A DNA stretch of 64,000 nt, from positions 1 to 64,000 of the forward strand of contig NZ_JAEKEZ010000032.1 in NCBI RefSeq assembly GCF_016650815.1, in the 5' to 3' direction. Below, one piece after another: positions 27,221 through 35,490 of the stretch. Below the pieces are notes generated by a model. That model had not been told where the DNA came from. It was given only the letters and a program-made list of their open reading frames with translations, and ran no database searches. Within the stretch, counting starts at the first letter, position 1; the number at the start of each line of letters is the position of its first letter. This stretch comes from Pseudomonas sp. TH31. GTDB lineage: Bacteria; Pseudomonadota; Gammaproteobacteria; Pseudomonadales; Pseudomonadaceae. A program made the position numbers and the translations under genes.

Positions 27221-29536
27221 ATGTCGCTGCATTTCTCGACCAAGGCCGGCACCTTGATTGCTCTTCAGGAGCGACTCACGTCGGCTCGCATCGCGCCCTT
27301 GTTGTCATTCACCGTAAAGGAATGGCAAATGGGGCGGCACGCCTGTTTTCGCGACATCCGGGGAGGATTGGGGGACGGACCGTGGATCGTGCGTTCCAGC
27401 TGTCTGCGCGAAGATGGCACGCAAACCTCATGCGCCGGGGCTTTTCTTTCGATCCCCGATGTCATTGAAGCGGACCTGGAGTCGGCGATTGAGAGAGTGA
27501 TCGCCAGCTATGGCGATGCACACCCGGCCGACGAGGTGCTGATTCAGCCGATGCTGGGAAATGTACTTCGATCCGGTGTCGCCTTTTCCCACGACCCGAA
27601 TACCTGTGCGCCGTATCGGGTGGTGAACTGGTCTGAAGGCAATGACACCGCGTCGGTGACCAGCGGCATGGGCGGTCGGTTGTGGCAGCAGGCGGCGCGC
27701 AGCGAAGTGCCGCCACCGCCGAGCCTGGCCCCGATCATCGCCTTGCTTGCGGAATTGTTGGCGTTGTTCGATGACGCACCCATCGATTGCGAGTTCGCCG
27801 TCACACGCGAAGCCGAGGGCGAGGTCCTGTGGCTGTTACAAGCGCGGCCATTGATTTTGCCGACAGCTGCCGAATCCGAGGCTGATCAGGCGGCTCGTCT
27901 GGACAGTATTCAGCGCAAGGTGGCGCGGGGCATGCAATCGCACCCATTCCTGATGGGGCAACGCACGGTCTATGGCGTGATGCCAGACTGGAACCCGGCC
28001 GAGATTATCGGCATCCGGCCTAAACCGCTCGCGCTCTCGCTGTACCGGGACCTGGTGACTGACTCGATCTGGGCTTACCAGCGCCATAACTATGGTTACC
28101 GCAACTTACGCAGCTTCCCGCTGATGCCGCATTTTTTCGGGTTGCCGTACATCGATGTGCGCTTGTCGTTTAACTCGTTTATTCCGGCAGACCTGGATGA
28201 GGGGCTGGCCGGGCGGCTGGTTGATCACTACATCGATCGCCTGCTGGCCGAACCGACGCTGCACGATAAGGTGGAATTCGAGATCGTCTTCTCGTGTTAC
28301 ACCCTGGACCTCTCGACACGGCTGGAGCGCTTGGCCAGTGCCGGTTTTCAGCAGCACGAACTGGAAGCCATCAGCACCAGTTTGCGCAAACTGACCAACC
28401 GCATCGTCCATCCCAAGGACGGCTTGTGGCGCGCCGATGCGAACAAACTCGACATCCTCAACGAGCGACGCGAAGCGTTGCTGGCCTCCAACGCCGATCC
28501 TCTGGAACGGATTTACTGGTTGCTGGAGGATGCCAAGCGCTATGGCACCTTGCCGTTTGCTGGCCTGGCGCGCGCCGGTTTTGTCGCGGTGCAGATGCTC
28601 AAATCCCTGGTGACCGTGGGCGTGTTCTCCCAGGCTGACTACGATAGCTTCATGGCAGGCGTCTCGACCGTCAGCGGCCAGTTGGCACGTGACCGGGCCA
28701 TATTGGACAAGTCGACATTCCTGGCGCGCTACGGTCATTTGCGTCCGGGCACCTACGACATCCTTTCGCCTCGTTACGATGAGGCGCCGGAGCTCTATTT
28801 CGACTGGACTCAACGTCCCGCCGCTCCGGAACCGCTAAAACCCTTTTCGCTGACCCTGCCGCAGATGCGTGCAATCGTGCAGCAATTGGAAGAGCATGGC
28901 TTGCAGCCTGATCCGGTCGGCTTGCTGGACTTCATGCAAGCGGGGATTGAACTGCGCGAACTGGCCAAGTTCCACTTCACCCGCAATCTATCGGATGCCT
29001 TGGCATTAATTGCCGAGGTGGGCGCTCAGCATGGCATCAGCCGCGAAGATATCGCCTATTGCGACATCAGCGCCTTCAAGGAGCTGCACATTGCGGCGGT
29101 CGATCCGAAGGACGTGCTGTTGCATAGCATCGAACAGGGTAAGGCGCGCTACGCAGAAACGCTCAAGGTCTCGCTGCCGCCGGTGATCACCTGCCCGGAA
29201 GATGTCTGGTCCTTCGAATGGCCGGAAACGGCCCCGAACTTCATCACTCAGAAACAGGTGACAGCGCCCGTGGTGGGCAGTGAGGATCGAGACAAGCTCG
29301 TCGGGGCGATTGTCTGCATTCCCAACGCGGACCCAGGTTTTGACTGGTTGTTTGCCTACCCGATCGCCGGGTTGATTACGGCTTGGGGCGGTGCCAACTC
29401 GCATATGGCGATTCGCGCCGGCGAACTTGGCCTGCCAGCGGTCATTGGTGCCGGTGAAGTGCTCTATCGTCGCTGGTCCACGGCGCAGCGCTTGCACCTG
29501 GACTGCCCCGGCCGTTGGGTGGAGGTGTTGGCATGA
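27221..29536 (+). CDS. PEP-synthase-like enzyme, predicted L-glutamine kinase (Cj1418-like)
   Basis: 771 residues. N-terminal ATP-grasp of the PEP synthase / pyruvate phosphate dikinase type (WIVRSSCLREDG about 45-60, ending WLLQARPL), a middle domain unlike PEP synthases, and a C-terminal phosphohistidine swivelling domain with GGANSHMAIRAGELGLPAVIG, catalytic His about 728. There is no pyruvate/PEP TIM-barrel, so it cannot be a PEP synthase. This architecture is that of C. jejuni Cj1418, which makes L-glutamine amide-phosphate with ATP (giving AMP and Pi). It is the signature enzyme of phosphoramidate biosynthesis. The stop overlaps the next gene (ATGA). Confidence 0.8.
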   Translation: MSLHFSTKAGTLIALQERLTSARIAPLLSFTVKEWQMGRHACFRDIRGGLGDGPWIVRSSCLREDGTQTSCAGAFLSIPDVIEADLESAIERVIASYGDAHPADEVLIQPMLGNVLRSGVAFSHDPNTCAPYRVVNWSEGNDTASVTSGMGGRLWQQAARSEVPPPPSLAPIIALLAELLALFDDAPIDCEFAVTREAEGEVLWLLQARPLILPTAAESEADQAARLDSIQRKVARGMQSHPFLMGQRTVYGVMPDWNPAEIIGIRPKPLALSLYRDLVTDSIWAYQRHNYGYRNLRSFPLMPHFFGLPYIDVRLSFNSFIPADLDEGLAGRLVDHYIDRLLAEPTLHDKVEFEIVFSCYTLDLSTRLERLASAGFQQHELEAISTSLRKLTNRIVHPKDGLWRADANKLDILNERREALLASNADPLERIYWLLEDAKRYGTLPFAGLARAGFVAVQMLKSLVTVGVFSQADYDSFMAGVSTVSGQLARDRAILDKSTFLARYGHLRPGTYDILSPRYDEAPELYFDWTQRPAAPEPLKPFSLTLPQMRAIVQQLEEHGLQPDPVGLLDFMQAGIELRELAKFHFTRNLSDALALIAEVGAQHGISREDIAYCDISAFKELHIAAVDPKDVLLHSIEQGKARYAETLKVSLPPVITCPEDVWSFEWPETAPNFITQKQVTAPVVGSEDRDKLVGAIVCIPNADPGFDWLFAYPIAGLITAWGGANSHMAIRAGELGLPAVIGAGEVLYRRWSTAQRLHLDCPGRWVEVLA

Positions 29537-30120
29537 AGGTCGTCGCCGTGAGTCAGCGTGTGGACGTGTTGCCTGAGCGCGGCGAAAGCCGTGATGCGCT
29601 GGACCAGCGTCTGATTGATTTTCTGCTGGCCGGCGGTTATTTGCCGGTGCCGGTGCCAAACGGGTTGCAGGATGATCTGCATGACTGGCTAAACGCCGTA
29701 TCGCCACAGGCCATCGTGCTTTCGGGGGGCAATGACATCGGCCAGTGTTCGGCGCGGGATGTGACCGAAAGCCGATTGCTTGACCATGCACGCGCCCAAG
29801 GCCTGCCGGTACTCGGCATTTGCCGAGGCATGCAGATGATCGCGCACTGGTCTGGCGGTGAGCTGAAACCGGTGAAAGGTCATGTGCGAACCCGGCATCA
29901 ATTGTCGGGACGGATTGTTGCCGAGGTGAACAGCTATCACGGTCTGGCGCTGGACGGTTGTCCGCCAGGGTTTGAGGTTCAGGCGCGCAGTGAGGACGGG
30001 GAAATCGAAGCCATCGGGCACCTCAATCTGCCTTGGGAAGGCTGGATGTGGCACCCGGAGCGAGAGGACGTTTTTGCGGCGCACGATGTTGATCGGTTGA
30101 AGCAGTTGTTCGGTGAGTAA
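29533..30120 (+). CDS. class I amidotransferase-like hydrolase, predicted gamma-glutamyl-CDP-amidate hydrolase (Cj1417-like)
   Basis: 195 residues, free-standing class I glutaminase fold of the gamma-glutamyl-GABA hydrolase type. Nucleophile Cys is in VLGICRGMQMIAHW; His and Glu are in MWHPEREDVF. In C. jejuni, Cj1417 releases glutamate from CDP-L-glutamine, giving cytidine diphosphoramidate. The same role is inferred from being between the glutamine kinase and the cytidylyltransferase. The ATG at 29533 lies in a 4-base overlap with the kinase gene. Confidence 0.75.
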   Translation: MKVVAVSQRVDVLPERGESRDALDQRLIDFLLAGGYLPVPVPNGLQDDLHDWLNAVSPQAIVLSGGNDIGQCSARDVTESRLLDHARAQGLPVLGICRGMQMIAHWSGGELKPVKGHVRTRHQLSGRIVAEVNSYHGLALDGCPPGFEVQARSEDGEIEAIGHLNLPWEGWMWHPEREDVFAAHDVDRLKQLFGE

Positions 30121-30147
30121 AGCGTCTTTATCTGAGGTAGAACGGTT

Positions 30148-30861
30148 GTGAAAGCCATTATCCTGGCTGCCGGACGTGGCAGCCGCATGAAAAGCCTCAC
30201 GAATGAACGTCCGAAATGCATGGTCGAGTTGCGGGGCAAGACGCTACTTGAGTGGCAGCTTGAGGCACTGCGCGGTGCCGGCATCAGCGAGATCGCTGTC
30301 GTCACCGGTTACAAACGCGAGTTGTTGGCCAGCCAAGGATTGGTCGAGTTCCATAACCCACGCTGGGCGCAGACCAACATGGTGTCGTCGTTGGCCTGCG
30401 CTGAGGCGTGGTTGCAGCAGGAACCGTGCATTGTCAGCTATTCCGACATCTTCTATAGCCCCGTCGCGGTCCAGTCGCTGATGAACTCTAACGCTTCCCT
30501 CGCTGTCACCTACGACCCGAACTGGCTTGAGCTGTGGACTGAGCGTTTTGGCGATCCTTTATTGGATGCTGAAACATTGCGCATGACTGGCGCAGGCAAC
30601 CTCGCGGAAATCGGCAATAAACCGACATCAGTCGACGATATCCAGGGCCAGTACATGGGGCTTTTGCGCTTCACGCCAGAAGGGTGGGCAGAAGTCGTCC
30701 GGCTTCGCTCGGCGTTGACTCCGGAGCAGTGTGACAAAGTGCACATGACCAACACTTTGCAGCAAGTCATTGAGGCGGGACAGGTTGCGATACAAGCCGT
30801 TGCGTACACGGGAGAGTGGGGAGAGGTGGACTCCGCCGAGGATCTCTTCGTGTATCAATAA
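30148..30861 (+). CDS. nucleotidyltransferase, predicted CTP:phosphoglutamine cytidylyltransferase (Cj1416-like)
   Basis: 237 residues, a LicC-like sugar-nucleotidyltransferase fold. The N-terminal signature AIILAAGRGSRMKSLTNERPKCMVEL binds the nucleotide; the metal-binding aspartate is in IVSYSDIFYSP and a second in GEWGEVDSAEDL. In C. jejuni Cj1416 couples CTP with L-glutamine phosphate to give CDP-L-glutamine. Start is a GTG, preceded by GAGGTAG. It is the last gene of the operon (27 bases after the previous one); no clear terminator follows. Confidence 0.75.
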   Translation: MKAIILAAGRGSRMKSLTNERPKCMVELRGKTLLEWQLEALRGAGISEIAVVTGYKRELLASQGLVEFHNPRWAQTNMVSSLACAEAWLQQEPCIVSYSDIFYSPVAVQSLMNSNASLAVTYDPNWLELWTERFGDPLLDAETLRMTGAGNLAEIGNKPTSVDDIQGQYMGLLRFTPEGWAEVVRLRSALTPEQCDKVHMTNTLQQVIEAGQVAIQAVAYTGEWGEVDSAEDLFVYQ

Positions 30862-31541
30862 TCGGGATACTTGACTGATGTGTATAAAAGCTCCGCAAGA
30901 CTTCAACGTTCCTTAAAAACCGGATGGATCTATGGTCGGAGCACCCACCGCGAATACTGCCGGTATTCAGCAGGCGTCCACGATCCCAGCCACGTTCTCT
31001 GGTAGGTGCACAAAGTTCTGCAACGGATTATGCAGAATGTGTGCGTCGCCACAGGCTATCAAGTGCGAGCTGTCAGGGAAGCGGTCGATGGCGCCTTGAT
31101 TTTTGCGGCCAATGTTCGGATTGCCAGTAATGCGTGCGTCCATGGCCGCTCTGCGGTAGTTGTGCCCCATGACTGTGTACTGGGCCTCAACGGCTGTACG
31201 AGGTTCCATGGCATAGTCGGCCTTCCCTGTGCGGCCGTATTTCTATCTGTTTGAAGTCGTGCCTGTGACTGTAGCAGGGGCGGTGAAAGCAGTCCGATCA
31301 ACGAGAATACATACGCCCGTTTATGCAGAGATTCACCCTCGTCCTCTAACCTGTGGCCTCATCTTTTCGAAACACCACGCTTTGAGGTAAATAACCCGGA
31401 ACTACAAAGGGCCGCGAACTTGCTACGGGTTTTTGCAGACGGTTCAGCTGGAACTACCGTTCGATGTGGCGTGTGAGGGACAAGGAGGGCGGGGCGTTTA
31501 TCCACGCAGCTTTGAGTCGAATCCATGAAGAAGGAAACCCC
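30862..31541. other. decayed region, no intact gene
   Basis: 680 bases after the cluster without a supportable gene. The longest frames (80 codons on the minus strand, ending at 30967; 82 on +, starting 31006) are not similar to families I know. At about 31461-31500 the DNA resembles 37087-37127 inside the serine hydrolase gene (acaaggagg-cggggcgtt in both), so the right end of this stretch is a remnant of a second serine-hydrolase/ybjQ locus. Confidence 0.5.
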
Positions 31542-31817
31542 ATGATTACCACCACAACCCACTCCATCGAAAGCCGGCAAATCACTGCTTACCTGGACAT
31601 CGTCAGCGCTGAGTCGGTGCAGGGCGTCAACGTGATCCGCGACATGTTCGCCGGGATGCGGGATTTTTTCGGCGGGCGTTTTCAGACGCTGGAGCGAGCG
31701 CTGAAAGAGGCGCGTATTCAGGCGGCCGACGTTCATCAAAATGACACTGGCGGTGATGATGGCGCCGGACTGAGTGCAATCGGCCCAGGCGGTGTAAAAA
31801 CGCAGGTCTTGTCTTGA
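31542..31817 (+). pseudogene. truncated second copy of ybjQ
   Basis: The first 60 or so residues (ITTTTHSIESRQITAYLDIV, then VSAESVQGVNVIRDMF and DFFGG) are nearly identical to the intact YbjQ family gene at 37312. After ARIQAAD the sequence departs to an unrelated tail and stops at 31817, so the family's C-terminal strand (VVGLDFEIS) is missing. DNA identity with the intact copy is high, including upstream gaaggaaaccc. A recent segmental duplication with loss of the 3' end is the simplest reading. Confidence 0.8.
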
Positions 31818-32136
31818 AATCTGCGTCGCTACGTAAAATCTGCCAGTAATTGGTAACTACAATGGACCTGGAGTTTGCTTAGGAACGCGACTTTTGTTCC
31901 GATTCAAACCATCAAATCTACGCTAAAACGTTTTTACAAAGCCTCAGCCAAAAGCGGCCTGTGGGGTGCGCCTCGGAAATCCGGGGCAACTCACAATTTT
32001 TAGGCGATGCTACTTACTGAATCACTCCGGCGGGTAGCGGTACCAATTTTCCGGTGCAGAATCATCATTCCCGAAGATACAGGGCGATTACACTGCGGCT
32101 CGCGGATGGCCGCCGGCCACCCGCGAGCCAGTGCCA
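31818..32136. other. gap with a strong hairpin near its right end
   Basis: 319 bases with no gene. At 32097-32129 lies a near-perfect palindrome GGCTCGCGG...CCGCGAGCC with TGGCC/GGCCA inside, just after the stop of the leftward HAD fragment. It may be its terminator, though no T-run follows. Confidence 0.5.
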
Positions 32137-32880
32137 TCAAGCCAGCAGTTTAAGCTCGTCTTTACCGTACTTGAGCGACTTCTCGTCTGGAATCATCAGG
32201 CCAGTGTGCTCGTCGCGCCCCTGCAGGACGAAGCGGGCGTTCGGGTTGCCCAGTTGGGTAGCGGCCTGCTGGCTGTCGGCGCCGATCTCGCCTTTCTTCA
32301 TGCGATTGACGATCAGCCCCACCGCCGTATCGTTGAAGTCGCGCAGCATCCAGGCATCGCCATCGCCATCGCCATCGCCATCGCCAGCCACCAACACCGG
32401 GCCATAGCCCTTCTGTTTAACCAGCACGTTCTTGATGCCGACGGTCTTGCCCGGCCCGTAATTGAAGTGCGAGTCTGGCTGATAGCGACTGGTGTACTTG
32501 CCTTCTTCCATCGCCAGGCGCAGGCCGATCACGTTCTCAGGCGGCACGCCGTATCCGTAATGGGGATTGCCCGCGAACACGCGTACCACACCGTCGATCG
32601 AGGCGGTGCTGACATAGACGTCGATGCCGTTGGCGCGCAACGTGTGCATCAGGCCACGGATTTCCTCATGGATGCGGATGCCATGAAAGTGCGTATCCGC
32701 CACCACCCCGGCCTTACCCGGCAAGGTGCGTGAACTCTCGTACTTGACCTTGTGCAGCGCGTCGCCGATGGCGTAGTTGTTGGAGGCCTGCGCCATCACC
32801 TGCAATTCAGCCGTGGTCATGTTCTTGTAGAAGTACAGAATCCACTTGTAGCCGATCTCCACCGGGTAGTGGCGGAAATT
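32137..32880 (-). pseudogene. 5'-truncated HAD phosphatase (phosphorylcholine phosphatase-like)
   Basis: From about 32880 leftwards the protein reads FRHYPVEIGYKWILYFYKNM, NGIDVYVSTASIDGVVRVFA, YGYGVPPENVIGLRL and VLVAGDGDGD...AWMLRDF, which is the C-terminal part of PchP-like HAD phosphatases. The N-terminal segment with the nucleophile DxDxT is absent: the open frame further upstream is antisense of another gene's remnant. Motif IV is expanded by a CATCGC hexamer repeat at 32354-32384. Without motif I it should be inactive. Confidence 0.7.
32354..32384. repeat. hexanucleotide microsatellite (CATCGC)n
   Basis: Five tandem CATCGC units in the HAD fragment, encoding GDGDGDGDGD where the family has one GD(S/G)DGD motif. 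Typical of replication slippage. Confidence 0.85.
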
Positions 32881-33162
32881 GGCCGCTATCGGGCCGACCT
32901 CGCGCTGTTGTCGCCGGTCGGCATCGACGCCCAGCGCGGAGCCAGCAACTACGACCACCGCGAAGCCGAAGTGGCGCGCGCCATGGCCGACAATGCCGAG
33001 CGCGTGGTCATCCTCACCGATTACAGCAAGATTGGCATGGAGAGCCGCGTCGCCTTCTGCCCACCGGAACGCATCGACGTGCTCATCACCAACCACAAGG
33101 CCAGTACCGAAGCGGCGTTCGCCGCACTGAACGCCAAGCTGAAACGTATTGTCCTGGTGTAG
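32876..33162 (+). pseudogene. 5'-truncated DeoR-family regulator
   Basis: The frame from about 32876 gives RYRADLALLSPVGIDAQRG, NYDHREAEVARAMADNAERV and TDYSKIGMESRVAFCPPERI, the C-terminal sugar-phosphate-sensing domain of DeoR/GlpR-type repressors, ending at 33162. The helix-turn-helix half is missing. It abuts the HAD fragment head to head; both genes lost their 5' ends at the same point. Confidence 0.8.
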
Positions 33163-33526
33163 CGGTGGCTTGGCGGTTGCAACAGGAATTGACGCAGTGT
33201 GATGCTCAAGTGCAGCGCAATCGGGTAGATCTTGCACGATGCGACTATCGGCGCTGGCAAACTGACCGTACCTGTATAAGAAAATCCATGTCGTATTCAG
33301 TTGTTCGAATCACATCAACCAGGCTGTTTGGCAAAAGCTTGGGGTGCAGTGGATCATTGCCGAGAGGTGAAACGATGCTCTGACCAGCAAATTGTATGGT
33401 TTCTGTTACGCATCTTTCATTCCGTCTTTCAATATCCCTGATGTAATCTCGCTGCTCGTGATACGCACGGCTGAATGGGAAAACCATGGATAGCTTTCGA
33501 AAGCCCTGCATCAGGAAACGTCCTTA
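33163..33526. other. gap before the AAA+ cassette
   Basis: 364 bases, moderately AT-rich, no gene that I can support (an 88-codon leftward frame lacks family resemblance). It probably contains the promoter of the cassette that starts at 33527. Confidence 0.4.
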
Positions 33527-34240
33527 ATGACTTCTCCTGAATCCAAAACCCTGCAAGCCCTCAATCCAGAAAGTAAATACAAAAGCCTTCGGACATTTGC
33601 CAAAACGGTTATCGCTACTACCTTGTTAGTTGCAGCCATTTCGGCGGCTGCTCTTTTCATGTCCGGCTCAGGTTTCTTTGCCACGCCTCAACGCGACTCA
33701 GTCAGCGGTGCCGAGCAACAGGCGCGCATCGCCACCCTCAACTCGTTGGGCGCATTGTCGCTGGCTATCGTTCCCACCACTGATGTCCCCGCTGCACTGC
33801 AGAGCATGCATCTCGACCAGGCGGCAACTGCGGCACTGGTTACGGAACTTGCCCCACATTTGCCAGTGGCTCCTGGGAATACTCCCTCAGCCGATGCCCG
33901 GCAGGTACCTGGCGGCGCAGTAGCCGACAGCAGTGCACCGCCGTCTCCCGCCACCCAGCCACCCATCCGTTTTGCCTGGGTCACGTTATGGGACTCCGAT
34001 GTGGAGGACGGCGATGCGGTACGTATCCAGAGCGGTGGTTATGTGAGGACTGTCATGCTGACCAAACAGGGCATCACCTTTGCCATACCCGTTCCTGCCG
34101 ATGGAAAAATAGCCCTGACAGGTGTCCAGGATGGCGAGGGTGGTGGCATCACCGTCGGCTTGGGGTCCGGCGGCGTCAAGGCCGTCCTGCCGATCATGAG
34201 CGTCGGCCAGATACTCACCTTGAACGTCAAGGCCAATTGA
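33527..34240 (+). CDS. single-span membrane protein, unknown (AAA+ cassette gene 1)
   Basis: 237 residues: a polar N-terminus of 30 residues, one membrane helix (TVIATTLLVAAISAAALFM), a proline/alanine-rich linker (about 115-145) and a C-terminal domain rich in beta-strands (RFAWVTLWDSDVEDGDAVRI ... GGGITVGLGSGG). The C-terminal domain should lie in the periplasm. I do not recognise a named family. The stop TGA overlaps the next start (TGATG), so it is coupled to the AAA+ ATPase. Confidence 0.75.
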   Translation: MTSPESKTLQALNPESKYKSLRTFAKTVIATTLLVAAISAAALFMSGSGFFATPQRDSVSGAEQQARIATLNSLGALSLAIVPTTDVPAALQSMHLDQAATAALVTELAPHLPVAPGNTPSADARQVPGGAVADSSAPPSPATQPPIRFAWVTLWDSDVEDGDAVRIQSGGYVRTVMLTKQGITFAIPVPADGKIALTGVQDGEGGGITVGLGSGGVKAVLPIMSVGQILTLNVKAN

Positions 34241-35490
34241 TGCGTTGGCTGAGTTCGCTGGCGATACGGCTGGGGCCGATCGCATTTGTCGTGATGACAC
34301 TCGTGGTTGTCGCGCAATTCTGGATGCAACATCAGCCCAACAGTACCGATGTCGGTCACTACGGGCAGGATGTCGCTGATTTTCTGCATGCGCATGCCTG
34401 GACCCTGCTCGCGTTTGCGGGTGCTTTCTGGCTGGTCACGTTTGCAGGGCTATTCCATGAGCAAGAACGCCGTAAAAGCCCAAATGTCAGCAAAGGAAAT
34501 CGGATCATGGATGCACTAGACAGGCTCACAAACCGCCAGTCGCTGGAGCAGAAGCTGGCTCGGGAACCCGAGTCCGTTGTCATCGACTCGGAAAAACTGG
34601 CCGCAGCGCTTAAGAGCAAGGTCATCGGCCAGGACGCGGTCTGTGACGACATGGCCGCTCAGATCAGGCGGCGCCTCGCGCTCAAACAGCGCAACAAGCC
34701 TGTCGGCGTTTTTATCCTGGCCGGCCCACCCGGGACCGGGAAAACCTACCTCGCCAAATGCCTGGCAATTGAGTTGCAACGCAATCTGTTGCATTTCGAC
34801 ATGACCCAGTTTTCCAGTGGTGCGCATGCCGCCACGCAACTGTTTGGTGCATCCAAAGGCTATGTCGGCTCCAATACCTACGGCAAATTGACTGCCGCGT
34901 TGCGCGATACGCCGGATGCCGTGGTGCTGCTGGATGAAATAGAGAAGGCGCACCCGGATATTCACAAGAATTTCCTGACGGCCTGGAACGATGGGTTCGT
35001 GACCGAGGCCTCCGACGGTCGACAGATTTCGACGGCCAACGCCATTTTCATCATGACCACGAATGCCGCTACCGATGCCCTGCAGTCGTTGGGTGTCACT
35101 TTCGCCAACGATGCCGATGAGTTGCGTCGTGCCTCGACCAATGCGCTGCGCGAAGTGGGTTTTGCGCCGGAAGTGTTGAACCGCATCGACCGGATCTTTG
35201 TGTTCAGGTCGCTTTCCGGTCTGGATGTCGCTCGTGTCACGGCGCTTGAAATCGAAGCCATGATCCAGAGCTATGGGCTGGAGGTCGCGGTGGGTGGTAT
35301 CGACTCGGATATCCTTGTCGACATGATGCGTCGCCAGCAACGGCTGGGGAGCGGTGCATCGTCACGCGATCTGCTGCGTGCGGTTGAAGAGTCGATCGCC
35401 GACACGCTGATCGACGCCCGAGAACAGGGCCACACGAAAGTGGCGTTGCACTTGGTTGATGGTCACGTTATCGCCAAACCTGAACTATGA
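34240..35490 (+). CDS. membrane-anchored ClpB-type AAA+ ATPase (cassette gene 2)
   Basis: 416 residues. Two N-terminal membrane helices (LGPIAFVVMTLVVVAQFWM and AWTLLAFAGAFWLVTFAGLF) and then one AAA+ domain like the second module of ClpA/ClpB: LKSKVIGQDAVCDDMAAQIR, Walker A GPPGTGKT, GYVGSNTYGKLT, Walker B VVLLDEIEKAHPD, sensor 1 FIMTTNAA, arginine-finger region APEVLNRIDRIFVF, sensor 2 GASSRDLLRAVEE. There is no ClpB middle domain, no second AAA domain and no protease tripeptide that I could see. Likely a membrane-bound unfoldase or remodelling ATPase. Overlaps genes 1 and 3. Confidence 0.85.
   Translation: MRWLSSLAIRLGPIAFVVMTLVVVAQFWMQHQPNSTDVGHYGQDVADFLHAHAWTLLAFAGAFWLVTFAGLFHEQERRKSPNVSKGNRIMDALDRLTNRQSLEQKLAREPESVVIDSEKLAAALKSKVIGQDAVCDDMAAQIRRRLALKQRNKPVGVFILAGPPGTGKTYLAKCLAIELQRNLLHFDMTQFSSGAHAATQLFGASKGYVGSNTYGKLTAALRDTPDAVVLLDEIEKAHPDIHKNFLTAWNDGFVTEASDGRQISTANAIFIMTTNAATDALQSLGVTFANDADELRRASTNALREVGFAPEVLNRIDRIFVFRSLSGLDVARVTALEIEAMIQSYGLEVAVGGIDSDILVDMMRRQQRLGSGASSRDLLRAVEESIADTLIDAREQGHTKVALHLVDGHVIAKPEL

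Noticed and set aside
27221..29536. Annotation as PEP synthase or rifampin phosphotransferase
   Set aside because: No PEP/pyruvate barrel; the gene neighbours match the glutamine kinase cluster better than a resistance gene.
33245..33511. 88-codon leftward frame before the ATPase cassette
   Set aside because: No motif, no ribosome site, and it would occupy the likely promoter of the cassette.
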